Origin: Firmicutes bacterium UBA5286
Lineage (GTDB): Bacteria; Bacillota; Proteinivoracia; UBA4975
Assembly (NCBI GenBank): GCA_002408465.1
Contig: DHSM01000014.1
Location: forward strand, 62,001 to 126,000
Length of the DNA: 64,000 bases
Direction: 5' to 3'
This document shows, piece after piece, positions 42,581 through 50,464 of the stretch. How positions within the stretch are numbered: position 1 is the first letter of the stretch; the number at the start of each line of letters is the position of its first letter. Both the position numbers and the translations under genes were made by a program. Under the pieces are notes generated by a model that worked only from the letters and a program-made list of their open reading frames with translations, had not been told where the DNA came from and did not search any database.

Positions 42581-44046
42581 AAGAAATAGGCGCGGCTGTT
42601 TTAGTGGCCGCTTTGGCGGTAATGGCAATTAACGGCATCAACATCCTGCCCTATATATTAGTGTCTGTCATTGGCCTGATGCTGATTACTCGCTTTGAAC
42701 TCCTTGATAAAATCGGCAATGGCAGCAAGCATATCAAGGACAAGAGCGCTCTTTCGGAAATCAGTTTTGATTCGGTTGGGGGCCAGGATGATGCCAAGCA
42801 TGATCTCATGGAGGCTTTGTCACTTTTGAAAAGCTCCTATAGCAGCAAGCTGCTTGGGATTAAGCCTCTAGGGGGCATTTTGCTCCAGGGGCCACCGGGA
42901 ACGGGCAAGACTTTGATGGCCAGGGCGGCCGCCAACTTTACTGATTCCGTCTTTGTTGCCGCTGCCGGCAGTGAATTCGTGGAAATGTACGCGGGAGTAG
43001 GCGCCAAGCGGGTGAGGGATTTATTTAGCAAGGCACGCCGCCTGGCGCACAGAAACGGCAGGGATTCGGCCTTGGTCTTTATTGATGAAATGGATGTGGT
43101 GGGGGCGAAAAGAGGCAAAGTCGAAAGCCATATGGAGTATGACCAGACCCTTAACCAACTGCTGGTAGAACTTGACGGCATCGAAGATATGCAGGATGTA
43201 AAACTCTTTGTCCTGGGTGCCACCAACAGGGCTGACCTTTTGGATGATGCCCTTCTTCGTCCCGGACGTTTTGACAGAATTGTCGAGATCGGCTTGCCGG
43301 ATTTGGATGGCAGATTGGCTATACTCAAGATCCACTGCCAGGGCAAACCCCTGGGAAGTGACGTGGATTTGGAGGATATAGCTCACCAGACTTATGGCTT
43401 TTCCGGGGCCCACCTGGCAAATCTAGCAAATGAAGCGGCAATTCAAGCAATGCGCCGGGGTGATGACTGCATTGGGCAAAAAGATTTTCTCGAATCCATC
43501 GACAAGGTTCAGTTAGGCGGTGTCCGGGAAGGACTGCTTTCAGCTACAGAAAAACAGCGAGTGGCATTTCATGAATCGGGCCACGCTCTCATCAGTGAAA
43601 TATGCTTCCCCGGTTCGGTATCAACTGTTACGGTGGTGCCTAGATCAAAGACCCTTGGCTTTATTCGGCAAAAGGAAAGCGTTGCCCCGGTCCTGCAGAC
43701 AGAATCCTATTTGAAAAAACAATTATGTGTGCTCCTGGCTGGGGGCGCTGCTGAAGAACTGGTTTTTGGCGAACGCAGCACTGGCGCTGCCAACGATTAT
43801 CAGCGGGCGGTAGAAATTGCTGAAAATATTATTGCCCACGGGCTGTCCAGATTGGGTATAATAAATATGAACTATGTGGACAATCGGGAGCTCAGCCTGG
43901 TTAGCGGCGAAATCATCGAGGAGAGCCGTGCCAAAGTGGCGGACACGCTTGCGGGGCAACAAGCAGTCCTTAACGCAGTGGCCGAAATTTTGGCTGAGCG
44001 GGAACGGATATCCGGAGAAGAATTCCGCAGAATTTTGCATAACTGA
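42577..44046 (+). CDS. Small FtsH-like AAA+ membrane zinc protease
   Basis: A 489-residue FtsH relative. Two close hydrophobic segments at about 4-20 and 24-42 leave no room for the external domain of true FtsH (usually 600-700 residues). The AAA module has GPPGTGKTLMARA near residue 105, Walker B ALVFIDEMD and the arginine finger region GATNRADLLDDALLRPGRFD. The zinc protease site is intact: H332, E333, H336 (HESGH) and a downstream acidic ligand in TGAANDYQRAVEIA. So it should be an active ATP-dependent protease. It is coupled to the small membrane protein before it. A second, full-size FtsH probably exists elsewhere, but this cannot be seen here. Confidence 0.88.
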   Translation: MKEIGAAVLVAALAVMAINGINILPYILVSVIGLMLITRFELLDKIGNGSKHIKDKSALSEISFDSVGGQDDAKHDLMEALSLLKSSYSSKLLGIKPLGGILLQGPPGTGKTLMARAAANFTDSVFVAAAGSEFVEMYAGVGAKRVRDLFSKARRLAHRNGRDSALVFIDEMDVVGAKRGKVESHMEYDQTLNQLLVELDGIEDMQDVKLFVLGATNRADLLDDALLRPGRFDRIVEIGLPDLDGRLAILKIHCQGKPLGSDVDLEDIAHQTYGFSGAHLANLANEAAIQAMRRGDDCIGQKDFLESIDKVQLGGVREGLLSATEKQRVAFHESGHALISEICFPGSVSTVTVVPRSKTLGFIRQKESVAPVLQTESYLKKQLCVLLAGGAAEELVFGERSTGAANDYQRAVEIAENIIAHGLSRLGIINMNYVDNRELSLVSGEIIEESRAKVADTLAGQQAVLNAVAEILAERERISGEEFRRILHN

Positions 44047-44070
44047 TAAGCCTGATTCAGGCTTATCAGT
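44042..44070. repeat. 29-base palindrome at the end of the mini-FtsH gene
   Basis: ACTGATAAGCCTGA (44042-44055) and TCAGGCTTATCAGT (44057-44070) are perfect inverted copies around one T. It covers the protease stop codon (44044-44046). No T-run follows, so a terminator is not certain; an operator for cinA is also possible. Confidence 0.7.
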
Positions 44071-44092
44071 ACATAACAGGGAGGAAAAGTCC

Positions 44093-44578
44093 ATGAGGCA
44101 GCTAGAAAGGTCTGAAAAGTTAGTGCAACTGCTGGCAGAACACCGTCTTTCCCTAGCTTTGGCAGAATCATGTACCGGTGGCAGCATTGCAGGCCTGATC
44201 ACTGATATTCCCGGAGCCAGCCAGGTCTTCGCCGGCGGGGTGGTGGCCTATACCCCTGAAGCTAAGACAAGTCTTTTGGGGCTGGTTGCCGCAGAGCTGC
44301 CTCCTGGATGCATAGGCGCAGAGTTGACAAAGGCGATGGCTGTTAGAGTCATGTCCCGGCTGAGGACAGATTTGGCCCTTGCCATTACTGGCGCCCTGGG
44401 CCCCACAAGTCCTGAGAGCATCCAAGTTGGAGAAGTGTACATAAGCATTGTCGGTTTAGGTCAGCAAGAGGTGAAGAAGTTTATTTTTGCCGGAGACAGG
44501 CAGACTATAAAGGATGCGGCTGTGGCTGCAAGCATTGATAATCTGCTGGCGTACATTGCGAGGTGGTACGTTGCCTGA
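44093..44578 (+). CDS. CinA C-terminal domain protein (nicotinamide-nucleotide amidase, PncC type)
   Basis: Stand-alone CinA C-terminal domain of 161 residues, expected to deamidate NMN to nicotinate mononucleotide. SLALAESCTGGSIAGLITD near residue 21 and the later ALAITGALGP are the family motifs. It lacks the N-terminal MoCF-like domain of full CinA. The usual GVAGPGG motif is altered here to GALGPTS. AGGGAGG precedes ATG 44093. In Bacillus cinA stands before recA; here a membrane phosphoesterase lies between them. Confidence 0.85.
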   Translation: MRQLERSEKLVQLLAEHRLSLALAESCTGGSIAGLITDIPGASQVFAGGVVAYTPEAKTSLLGLVAAELPPGCIGAELTKAMAVRVMSRLRTDLALAITGALGPTSPESIQVGEVYISIVGLGQQEVKKFIFAGDRQTIKDAAVAASIDNLLAYIARWYVA

Positions 44579-45992
44579 ATCCTCCGGCATTCTCAGGCCT
44601 GCCCTTGTAGGGATACTGGGCGCGCTGCTTTTAGTTTCGGTCTTGTCTTCTCAGGACATATCTGTCCGGGCCTTGGATTTCACCTTGAGCTTGGGGCTTG
44701 ATTGGGGATATACAGAGCTTGCCATACCCCCTTTGGGAACAATCAGGGCCAAGACTCATCAGACTCCCCTGAAATTCAGCATCAGTTTAAAGGATATCAA
44801 TCTGGAAAGATTAAAGAACATGATTGCTCAGGAACCTGAAGGAATTTATGCTGAGCTGGTAGCCTCTTTCCGCTATCAAATCAGCTTATTTTTAGTGCGG
44901 ATACTGATAATAGCCCTATTGGGGGGGCTTGTCAGCGGTTATATCCTGTTTAGAAGGCCTAAGCAGGCCTTGTTGGCAGGTCTGGCAGGGCTTGTCGTCT
45001 TCGCCCTCTTAATTGGCGCCTCGATATTAACTTATAATGAAAAGGCCTTCAGAGAACCAGAATATAAAGGTATAGTGGAAGCTGCGCCCTGGCTGCTGAA
45101 GGTGGCAGATGACGCTCTGGTGGCGGTAGAAAAGCTGGATGTCAAGCTAAAAGTCATCGCCACCAATCTAATGCTGATGTTTGAGTCTCTCAGCCTGGTG
45201 GGGGCGGAAGAGGCAACCTATGAGGGCGAACTCAAAATTCTCCATGTCTCTGACATCCATAATAATCCCCTGGGGGTTTCCTTGGCTTCACAGATGGCAT
45301 CCGCTTTTAAGGCGGATATAATTATTGACACCGGGGATGCGACGGATTATGGCACCCCCATTGAGGGGGAATTGGTGCGCAACATTAGTGAAAGCAAGCT
45401 TCCTTGGATCTTTGTGCCTGGAAACCATGATTCACCCGCGGTGGTGCAAGAGCTGAAAGAGCTGGAAAATGTCACTGTGCTGGAAGCCGGTTTGGTCTCC
45501 TTTGAGCAGTTTGACCTGACCATAGCCGGGATTGCCGACCCTGCTGCCGGGGATACCGACATGCGCGTGCCCACCCGGGAAGAATACAAGGACGCCGCTG
45601 CCCAGCTGCAGATTATTATCGGCCAGTCAGAGCGTAAGCCCTCCATCGTCATCGCCCACCATATCTCTATTGTTGAGGAATTTACCCATTGGCCGGTTAC
45701 TTTGCTTCACGGCCACAGCCACAGGGTCAATATTCGCAACTTGGGCCAGGCAGTATTAATCGACGCCGGCACAACTGGAGGCGCCGGCATCAGAGGGCTT
45801 ATAACCACTGAACAGATTCCCTATACCATGGTTCTGCTGCATATGAAGCGTCATGGGGAAGATTGGCTGGCGACTGCTGCCGATATCATTACCATCAACC
45901 AGCGGAATGCCGGTTTTATTCTTGAGCGCAAGCTGCTGGCTCAGCCCATGGAACTTCAGGCAGAAGATTTAGAAGAGAGTCCCGGGGGATAG
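44571..45992 (+). CDS. Membrane-anchored calcineurin-like metallophosphoesterase
   Basis: Protein of 473 residues. Hydrophobic segments at about 8-26, 104-124 and 132-152 precede a metallophosphoesterase domain from about residue 222 with all metal motifs: VSDIHNN, DTGDATDYG, VPGNHDS, IAHHISI and LLHGHSHR. The region between the first and second span is likely external. Substrate unknown. TTG 44571 has GAGGTGG upstream and overlaps cinA by 8 bases, which suggests coupled expression. recA follows behind its own promoter. Confidence 0.85.
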   Translation: MPESSGILRPALVGILGALLLVSVLSSQDISVRALDFTLSLGLDWGYTELAIPPLGTIRAKTHQTPLKFSISLKDINLERLKNMIAQEPEGIYAELVASFRYQISLFLVRILIIALLGGLVSGYILFRRPKQALLAGLAGLVVFALLIGASILTYNEKAFREPEYKGIVEAAPWLLKVADDALVAVEKLDVKLKVIATNLMLMFESLSLVGAEEATYEGELKILHVSDIHNNPLGVSLASQMASAFKADIIIDTGDATDYGTPIEGELVRNISESKLPWIFVPGNHDSPAVVQELKELENVTVLEAGLVSFEQFDLTIAGIADPAAGDTDMRVPTREEYKDAAAQLQIIIGQSERKPSIVIAHHISIVEEFTHWPVTLLHGHSHRVNIRNLGQAVLIDAGTTGGAGIRGLITTEQIPYTMVLLHMKRHGEDWLATAADIITINQRNAGFILERKLLAQPMELQAEDLEESPGG

Positions 45993-46019
45993 TCCGGCAG
46001 GAAGATTAATTCTCAGGTA

Positions 46020-46048
46020 TTGCCAGAGGCGAATAAATGTTCTATAAT
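46020..46048 (+). promoter_or_regulatory. Vegetative promoter of recA-recX
   Basis: TTGCCA (46020-46025), 17-base spacer, perfect TATAAT (46043-46048). Confidence 0.82.
46030..46043. promoter_or_regulatory. LexA (DinR-type) operator at recA
   Basis: CGAATAAATGTTCT fits the Gram-positive LexA box CGAACN4GTTCG with two mismatches and lies between the -35 and -10 boxes, where repressor binding would block polymerase. Confidence 0.65.
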
Positions 46049-46080
46049 TATGGTAAATATGCTTGGGGAGGTTGGCCTTA

Positions 46081-47094
46081 TTGGAAAGACAAAAGGCTCT
46101 GGATATTGCAATCCAACAGATTGAGCGCCAGTTTGGCAAGGGCTCGATAATGAAACTGGGGGAAGATACTTCACTAAACGTCTCGGTTATCTCCAGCGGC
46201 TGCCTGGCTCTGGATATTGCTCTGGGCGCCGGTGGATTTCCCCGGGGCCGGGTAGTAGAGATCTTTGGTCCCGAGTCTTCAGGCAAGACTACTGTTGCTT
46301 TGCATTTGGTAGCTGAAGCTCAAAGGCTGGGAGGCAATGCCGCTTTTATCGACGCTGAGCATGCTCTCGATCCGGTATACGCCAAAAATCTTGGTGTAAA
46401 TGTGGACGAGCTCTATGTTTCCCAACCAGATACAGGGGAACAGGCCTTAGAAATTGCTGAAGCCCTGGTGCGCAGCAATGCAATTGATGTAGTGGTTATC
46501 GACTCGGTGGCGGCCTTGGTCCCTAAGGCCGAGATAGAAGGGGAGATGGGGGATTCCCATGTGGGCCTGCAAGCCCGCCTCATGTCTCAAGCCCTGCGCA
46601 AACTGTCCGGGGCAATCAGCAAGTCTAAAACCGTTGCTGTCTTTATCAATCAGATCAGAGAAAAAGTTGGCATAATGTTTGGCAATCCCGAAGTTACTCC
46701 CGGGGGCAGGGCGCTCAAGTTCTATTCCACAGTGCGCCTGGACATCCGCAGAATTGAGACTCTCAAGCAGGGCAATGAAATGATTGGCAACAGGACTAGA
46801 GCCAAGGTTGTCAAGAATAAAATCGCCCCTCCTTTCCGGCAGGCTGAGTTTGACATTATGTATGGAGAGGGCATTTCTCGAGAAGGGTCAATCTTAGATA
46901 CCGCCGCTGAGCTGGATATTATCAGCAAAAGCGGCGCCTGGTACTCCCTGGATTCTGAAAGGCTTGGCCAGGGGCGGGAAAATGCCAAGCAATTTTTGCG
47001 GGACAATCCTGAAATCACCGATAAAATTGAACTGAAAGTTCGCGAGCATTTCCATCTCCCCCCACACAAGTTGGTCAGCGAGCAGGAAGAGTAG
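46081..47094 (+). CDS. recA: Recombinase RecA
   Basis: RecA of 337 residues, DNA strand-exchange ATPase and SOS coprotease. Walker A GPESSGKTT near residue 64, the L1/L2 DNA loops (EGEMGDSHVGLQARLMSQ, INQIREKVGIMFGNPE) and the C-terminal domain are complete. TTG 46081 is taken as start since GGGGAGG ends 9 bases before it and ERQKALDIAIQQIE is the family N-terminus; in-frame TTGs at 46063 and 46072 overlap the ribosome site. recX begins at the base after the stop. Confidence 0.98.
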   Translation: MERQKALDIAIQQIERQFGKGSIMKLGEDTSLNVSVISSGCLALDIALGAGGFPRGRVVEIFGPESSGKTTVALHLVAEAQRLGGNAAFIDAEHALDPVYAKNLGVNVDELYVSQPDTGEQALEIAEALVRSNAIDVVVIDSVAALVPKAEIEGEMGDSHVGLQARLMSQALRKLSGAISKSKTVAVFINQIREKVGIMFGNPEVTPGGRALKFYSTVRLDIRRIETLKQGNEMIGNRTRAKVVKNKIAPPFRQAEFDIMYGEGISREGSILDTAAELDIISKSGAWYSLDSERLGQGRENAKQFLRDNPEITDKIELKVREHFHLPPHKLVSEQEE

Positions 47095-47538
47095 ATGGCC
47101 GGGGCCTTTTCCCGGGCTTTGAATTACCTTACTGCCCGCAGCAGGACGGTGAAAGAGACCACTGACTATCTGCTCCGCAAAGGCTTTTCCCCTGAGGAAA
47201 CTGGCCAGGCCGTCGCCCGCCTGCTGGAGCTGGATTTGCTCAATGATAAAAAGACAGCAGTGCAATGGGTGGAATACTGCATGCGCTGCAAGCCCAGGGG
47301 AAGGGATCGCCTCAGCCGGGAGCTGCTTTCCCGAGGCGTGGACAGGGCAATTATTGAAGAAACTTTAGAAATGCTGGACGAGGACGCCGAGTTTGAATTA
47401 GCTATGCAGCTGCTCTCACCCCGCCCTGTCAGCCAATGGCCCGAGAACAAATTATACCGGTTCCTGCGCTACCGGGGCTTTTCTTTCCCAATCATCGAAC
47501 GGGTCAAGTTATATTATGAAAACTTGACATGGGAGTAA
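47095..47538 (+). CDS. recX: Regulatory protein RecX
   Basis: RecX of 147 residues, a modulator of RecA filaments made of three-helix repeats. ALNYLTARSRTVKETTDYLLRKGF near the start and DRLSRELLSRGV in the middle are typical. ATG immediately follows the recA stop, so coexpression under the LexA box is expected. Shorter than Bacillus RecX (264), as usual for Clostridia. Confidence 0.9.
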   Translation: MAGAFSRALNYLTARSRTVKETTDYLLRKGFSPEETGQAVARLLELDLLNDKKTAVQWVEYCMRCKPRGRDRLSRELLSRGVDRAIIEETLEMLDEDAEFELAMQLLSPRPVSQWPENKLYRFLRYRGFSFPIIERVKLYYENLTWE

Positions 47539-47614
47539 CAAAGTATTAAAATTAAAAGTGGTATTTCCACAAAATTACTCCATTTTCTGCCCCTGGTGGC
47601 ATTGATGCATAAAC

Positions 47615-47651
47615 AAGGATAATGTTGCACTGTAGGGATTTATCCTTTTTT
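47615..47651 (+). terminator. Probable terminator of recA-recX
   Basis: AAGGATAA (47615-47622) pairs with TTATCCTT (47640-47647) across a 17-base loop, followed by a six-T run. Confidence 0.65.
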
Positions 47652-47660
47652 ATAAATTTT

Positions 47661-47690
47661 AGGCCAGGGGAGAGCCTGGCTTATTTTAAT
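47661..47690 (+). other. Second hairpin just before rny
   Basis: GCCAGG (47663-47668) and CCTGGC (47675-47680), extended by AG/TT, then TTATTTTAATT. Either a back-up terminator or an attenuator in the rny leader; it ends 10 bases before the ribosome site. Confidence 0.5.
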
Positions 47691-47697
47691 TGAGGAG

Positions 47698-49248
47698 GTG
47701 ACGATTATTTCAACACCAGTTGTACTTTTGATTGTGTTCGTGGCATCGGCTCTTGCTGCCATCGGCGGATATATAGTGCGCAAAATGCTGGCAGAAGCCA
47801 AAATTGCTTCTGCAGAAGAAGCTGCGAAAAAACTCATTGCTGATGCAATAAAAGAAGCCGATTCCAAAAAACGTGAGACTATTCTTGAGGCCAAAGAGGA
47901 TATTCACAGGCTGAGAACTGAATTAGATAATGAGATTAAAGAGCGCCGCCAGGAACAGCAGCGTGTCGATAAGCGCCTGAATCAGAAAGAAGAGACCCTG
48001 GATCGCAAGCTGGAAACTGTGGAAAAGAAAGATGAGACCCTGCGCCTCAAAGAAACAGAATTAGGGGAAATGGAACAGAAGATTCAGGAACTGCACCAGC
48101 GACAACTGCACGAATTAGAGCGGCTTTCAGGGCTTTCTCAGGAAGAAGCCCGGGAACTGCTGCTGCAAAATGTCAAAAAAGAAACACGTCACGAGGCAGC
48201 ACAGCTGATAAAAGAAATCGAAAACCAGACCAAGCAGGAAGCGGAGAAGCGGGCACGGGAAATTATCTCTCAGTCCATTCAACGCTATGCTGCAGATCAT
48301 GTAGCTGAAACAACTGTTTCTGTTGTCAGCCTGCCCAATGACGAGATGAAGGGACGGATTATTGGCAGGGAAGGACGCAATATCCGGGCGCTGGAAACTC
48401 TGACAGGCATTGACTTAATAATTGATGATACTCCTGAGGCTGTCATCGTCTCCGGTTTTGACCCTGTGCGCAGGGAAGTGGCCCGAATTGCCTTGGAAAA
48501 ACTCATCGCCGATGGCCGCATTCATCCCGGCCGCATTGAAGAAATGGTCAGTCGGGCGCAAAAAGAGGTTGAAGCTCAGATTAAAGAAGAGGGCGAGCAG
48601 GCTACCTTTGACAGCGGCATCCACGGCCTTCATCCCGAACTGATTAAACTCCTGGGCCGGCTCAATTTCAGAACCAGTTACGGACAAAACGTCTTAAAAC
48701 ATTCCCTGGAAGTATGTCATCTTGCGGGGATGATGGCTGCCGAAATCGGCGCAGATGTCAGGCTGGCCAAGCGAGCAGGTTTGCTTCATGACATTGGCAA
48801 GGCCATTGATCATGAAGTTGAAGGCCCTCACGTAACCATTGGCGCTGATGTGGCCAAAAAATATCGTGAGAGTCCGGCTGTCGTTCATGCGATCGCCGCC
48901 CATCATGGGGATCTGGAGCCGGAAACTGTGGAAGCTGTTCTCGTTCAGGCGGCAGACGCCATTTCTGCAGCCCGCCCCGGCGCCCGCAGGGAAACCTTGG
49001 AAAACTATATCAAGCGCCTGGAAAAGCTGGAAGAAATCGCTGATTCCTTCCAGGGAGTAGAAAAATCCTATGCTATTCAGGCAGGACGGGAAATTCGCAT
49101 TATCGTCAAGCCCGACCGCGTTGATGATGTCATCGCCAGCCAAATGGCCCGGGATATAGTCAAGCGCATTGAAGGCGAAATGGAGTATCCCGGACAAATC
49201 AAGGTTACTGTCATCAGAGAAATACGGGCTGTTGAATACGCCAGGTAA
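47698..49248 (+). CDS. rny: Ribonuclease Y
   Basis: RNase Y of 516 residues, membrane endoribonuclease that starts mRNA decay. N-terminal membrane span (about 3-25), a long charged coiled coil (30-200), a KH domain with IIGREGRNIRALE near 220, and an HD domain with HSLEVCHLA and LLHDIGKAIDHE. Its partners PNPase and RNase J are in this window. The start is unclear: GTG 47698 touches its ribosome site GAGGAG, while ATT 47704 or 47707 would be well spaced from GGAGGTG. GTG is kept because the family N-terminus matches from there. Confidence 0.95.
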   Translation: MTIISTPVVLLIVFVASALAAIGGYIVRKMLAEAKIASAEEAAKKLIADAIKEADSKKRETILEAKEDIHRLRTELDNEIKERRQEQQRVDKRLNQKEETLDRKLETVEKKDETLRLKETELGEMEQKIQELHQRQLHELERLSGLSQEEARELLLQNVKKETRHEAAQLIKEIENQTKQEAEKRAREIISQSIQRYAADHVAETTVSVVSLPNDEMKGRIIGREGRNIRALETLTGIDLIIDDTPEAVIVSGFDPVRREVARIALEKLIADGRIHPGRIEEMVSRAQKEVEAQIKEEGEQATFDSGIHGLHPELIKLLGRLNFRTSYGQNVLKHSLEVCHLAGMMAAEIGADVRLAKRAGLLHDIGKAIDHEVEGPHVTIGADVAKKYRESPAVVHAIAAHHGDLEPETVEAVLVQAADAISAARPGARRETLENYIKRLEKLEEIADSFQGVEKSYAIQAGREIRIIVKPDRVDDVIASQMARDIVKRIEGEMEYPGQIKVTVIREIRAVEYAR

Positions 49249-49272
49249 AACCTTCGGGTTTTACCTTTTTTT
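49244..49272 (+). terminator. Strong terminator after rny
   Basis: GGTAAAACC (49244-49252), stable TTCG loop, GGTTTTACC (49257-49265) and seven T. The stem includes the rny stop codon. Confidence 0.94.
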
Positions 49273-49290
49273 AACGAAGGAGGATTAAGA

Positions 49291-50052
49291 ATGAGAGTTC
49301 TGTTTATAGGGGATATTGTTGGCCGCACTGGACGCAATGCAGCTGCAGCTGTCCTTCCTCGCCTGAATGCCCAATATTCCTGGGATTTGTGTATTGCCAA
49401 TGCTGAAAATGCCGCCGGCGGCAGAGGAATTACTCCTGCAATCGCTCAGGAGCTGTTGGCCATGGGAATCGATGTTCTCACAATGGGCAATCATACTTGG
49501 GACAATAAGGAGATCTTCCAGTTTATCGACCAGGCTGATTACCTGGTCAGACCCGCCAATTACCCAGTTAAGGTTCCCGGTCAGGGATATACAATCGTTG
49601 AGAAGGGCGGCAAAAAAACAGCTGTCCTCAATTTGTCGGGCCAAGCTTTTATGGACTTGATGGACTGTCCATTTGCCAAAGCTGATGAGTTGTTGGCCAA
49701 GCTCACCGATTGTGATTACATAATTGTCGATTTTCATGGCGAAGCCACAGCGGAAAAGGTTGGCTTCGCCCGTTATCTTGACGGCCGGGTAGCGGCAGTA
49801 ATTGGCACCCATACTCATATCCAGACTGCTGACGAGCAGTTGCTGCCCAAAGGAACGCTGTACATCACCGATGTAGGGGCCACCGGCGCTGTCCACTCAG
49901 TGCTGGGCATGGAAATCGAGCCTGTTTTGAAACGGCTGACAACCAAGCTTCCCCAGCGCTTTGTGGCTGCAAAGGGACCGGGAATGCTTTGTGCAGTCTT
50001 GATGGATTTGTCTGCCAAAACAATACGTCGTTTGGCAATTGCTGATGAATAA
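49291..50052 (+). CDS. ymdB: YmdB-type phosphodiesterase
   Basis: Metallophosphoesterase of 253 residues of the YmdB family (2',3'-cyclic nucleotide phosphodiesterase in Bacillus, affecting RNase Y-dependent transcripts, biofilm and motility). Metal motifs GDIVGRTGRNA, GNHTWDNKEI, DFHGEATAEK and GTHTHIQTADEQLL are intact. GAAGGAGGATT precedes the ATG. The rny-ymdB order is the same as in Bacillus; a terminator sits between them, so ymdB may depend on readthrough or an unseen promoter. Confidence 0.94.
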   Translation: MRVLFIGDIVGRTGRNAAAAVLPRLNAQYSWDLCIANAENAAGGRGITPAIAQELLAMGIDVLTMGNHTWDNKEIFQFIDQADYLVRPANYPVKVPGQGYTIVEKGGKKTAVLNLSGQAFMDLMDCPFAKADELLAKLTDCDYIIVDFHGEATAEKVGFARYLDGRVAAVIGTHTHIQTADEQLLPKGTLYITDVGATGAVHSVLGMEIEPVLKRLTTKLPQRFVAAKGPGMLCAVLMDLSAKTIRRLAIADE

Positions 50053-50070
50053 CCGATATCTGGTAGAAAA

Positions 50071-50097
50071 GAAGGTATTTTTTAGCTTGCGACGAAT
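50071..50097 (+). promoter_or_regulatory. Sigma-H-type promoter of spoVS
   Basis: GAAGGTATT (50071-50079), 11-base spacer, GACGAAT (50091-50097). This matches the early-sporulation sigma-H form RNAGGAWWW-N11/12-RNNGAAT with one mismatch. spoVS is a sigma-H gene in Bacillus. Confidence 0.75.
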
Positions 50098-50141
50098 ATA
50101 TCATATGTAGAACGCTATTTAGACAAGAGGGGGTTTATTTC

Positions 50142-50402
50142 TTGGACGTATTGAAAGTATCAGCAAAATCCAGTCCCAATTCTGTAGCCGGAGCATTGGC
50201 AGGTGTCCTGCGTGAACGGGGTGGTGCCGAACTGCAGGCCATTGGCGCCGGGGCACTGAACCAGGCCGTCAAAGCTGTTGCAATTGCAAGAGGATTCGTC
50301 GCTCCCAGTGGTGTTGACCTCATCTGCATCCCCGCCTTTACAGACATAATAATTGATGGTGAAGAACGGACTGCCATCAAACTTATTGTTGAACCTCGCT
50401 AG
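50142..50402 (+). CDS. spoVS: Stage V sporulation protein S
   Basis: SpoVS, 86 residues, small Alba-like protein needed for late sporulation and septation control. VLKVSAKSSPNSVAGALAG at the start and AIGAGALNQAVKAVAIARGF in the middle are nearly invariant in the family. TTG start 50142 has AGAGGGGGT upstream. It stands between ymdB and catabolic genes, behind its own sigma-H-like promoter, and ends in a hairpin. Confidence 0.96.
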   Translation: MDVLKVSAKSSPNSVAGALAGVLRERGGAELQAIGAGALNQAVKAVAIARGFVAPSGVDLICIPAFTDIIIDGEERTAIKLIVEPR

Positions 50403-50414
50403 CAACAATTTTTA

Positions 50415-50444
50415 AAAACCTGTTTATTATAAGCAGGTTTTCTT
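50415..50444 (+). terminator. Terminator after spoVS
   Basis: AAAACCTG (50415-50422) and CAGGTTTT (50434-50441) with a TTAT/ATAA inner pair, followed by CTT. T-run is short. Confidence 0.7.
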
Positions 50445-50464
50445 ATGTTAAAGGGGGATAAGAA

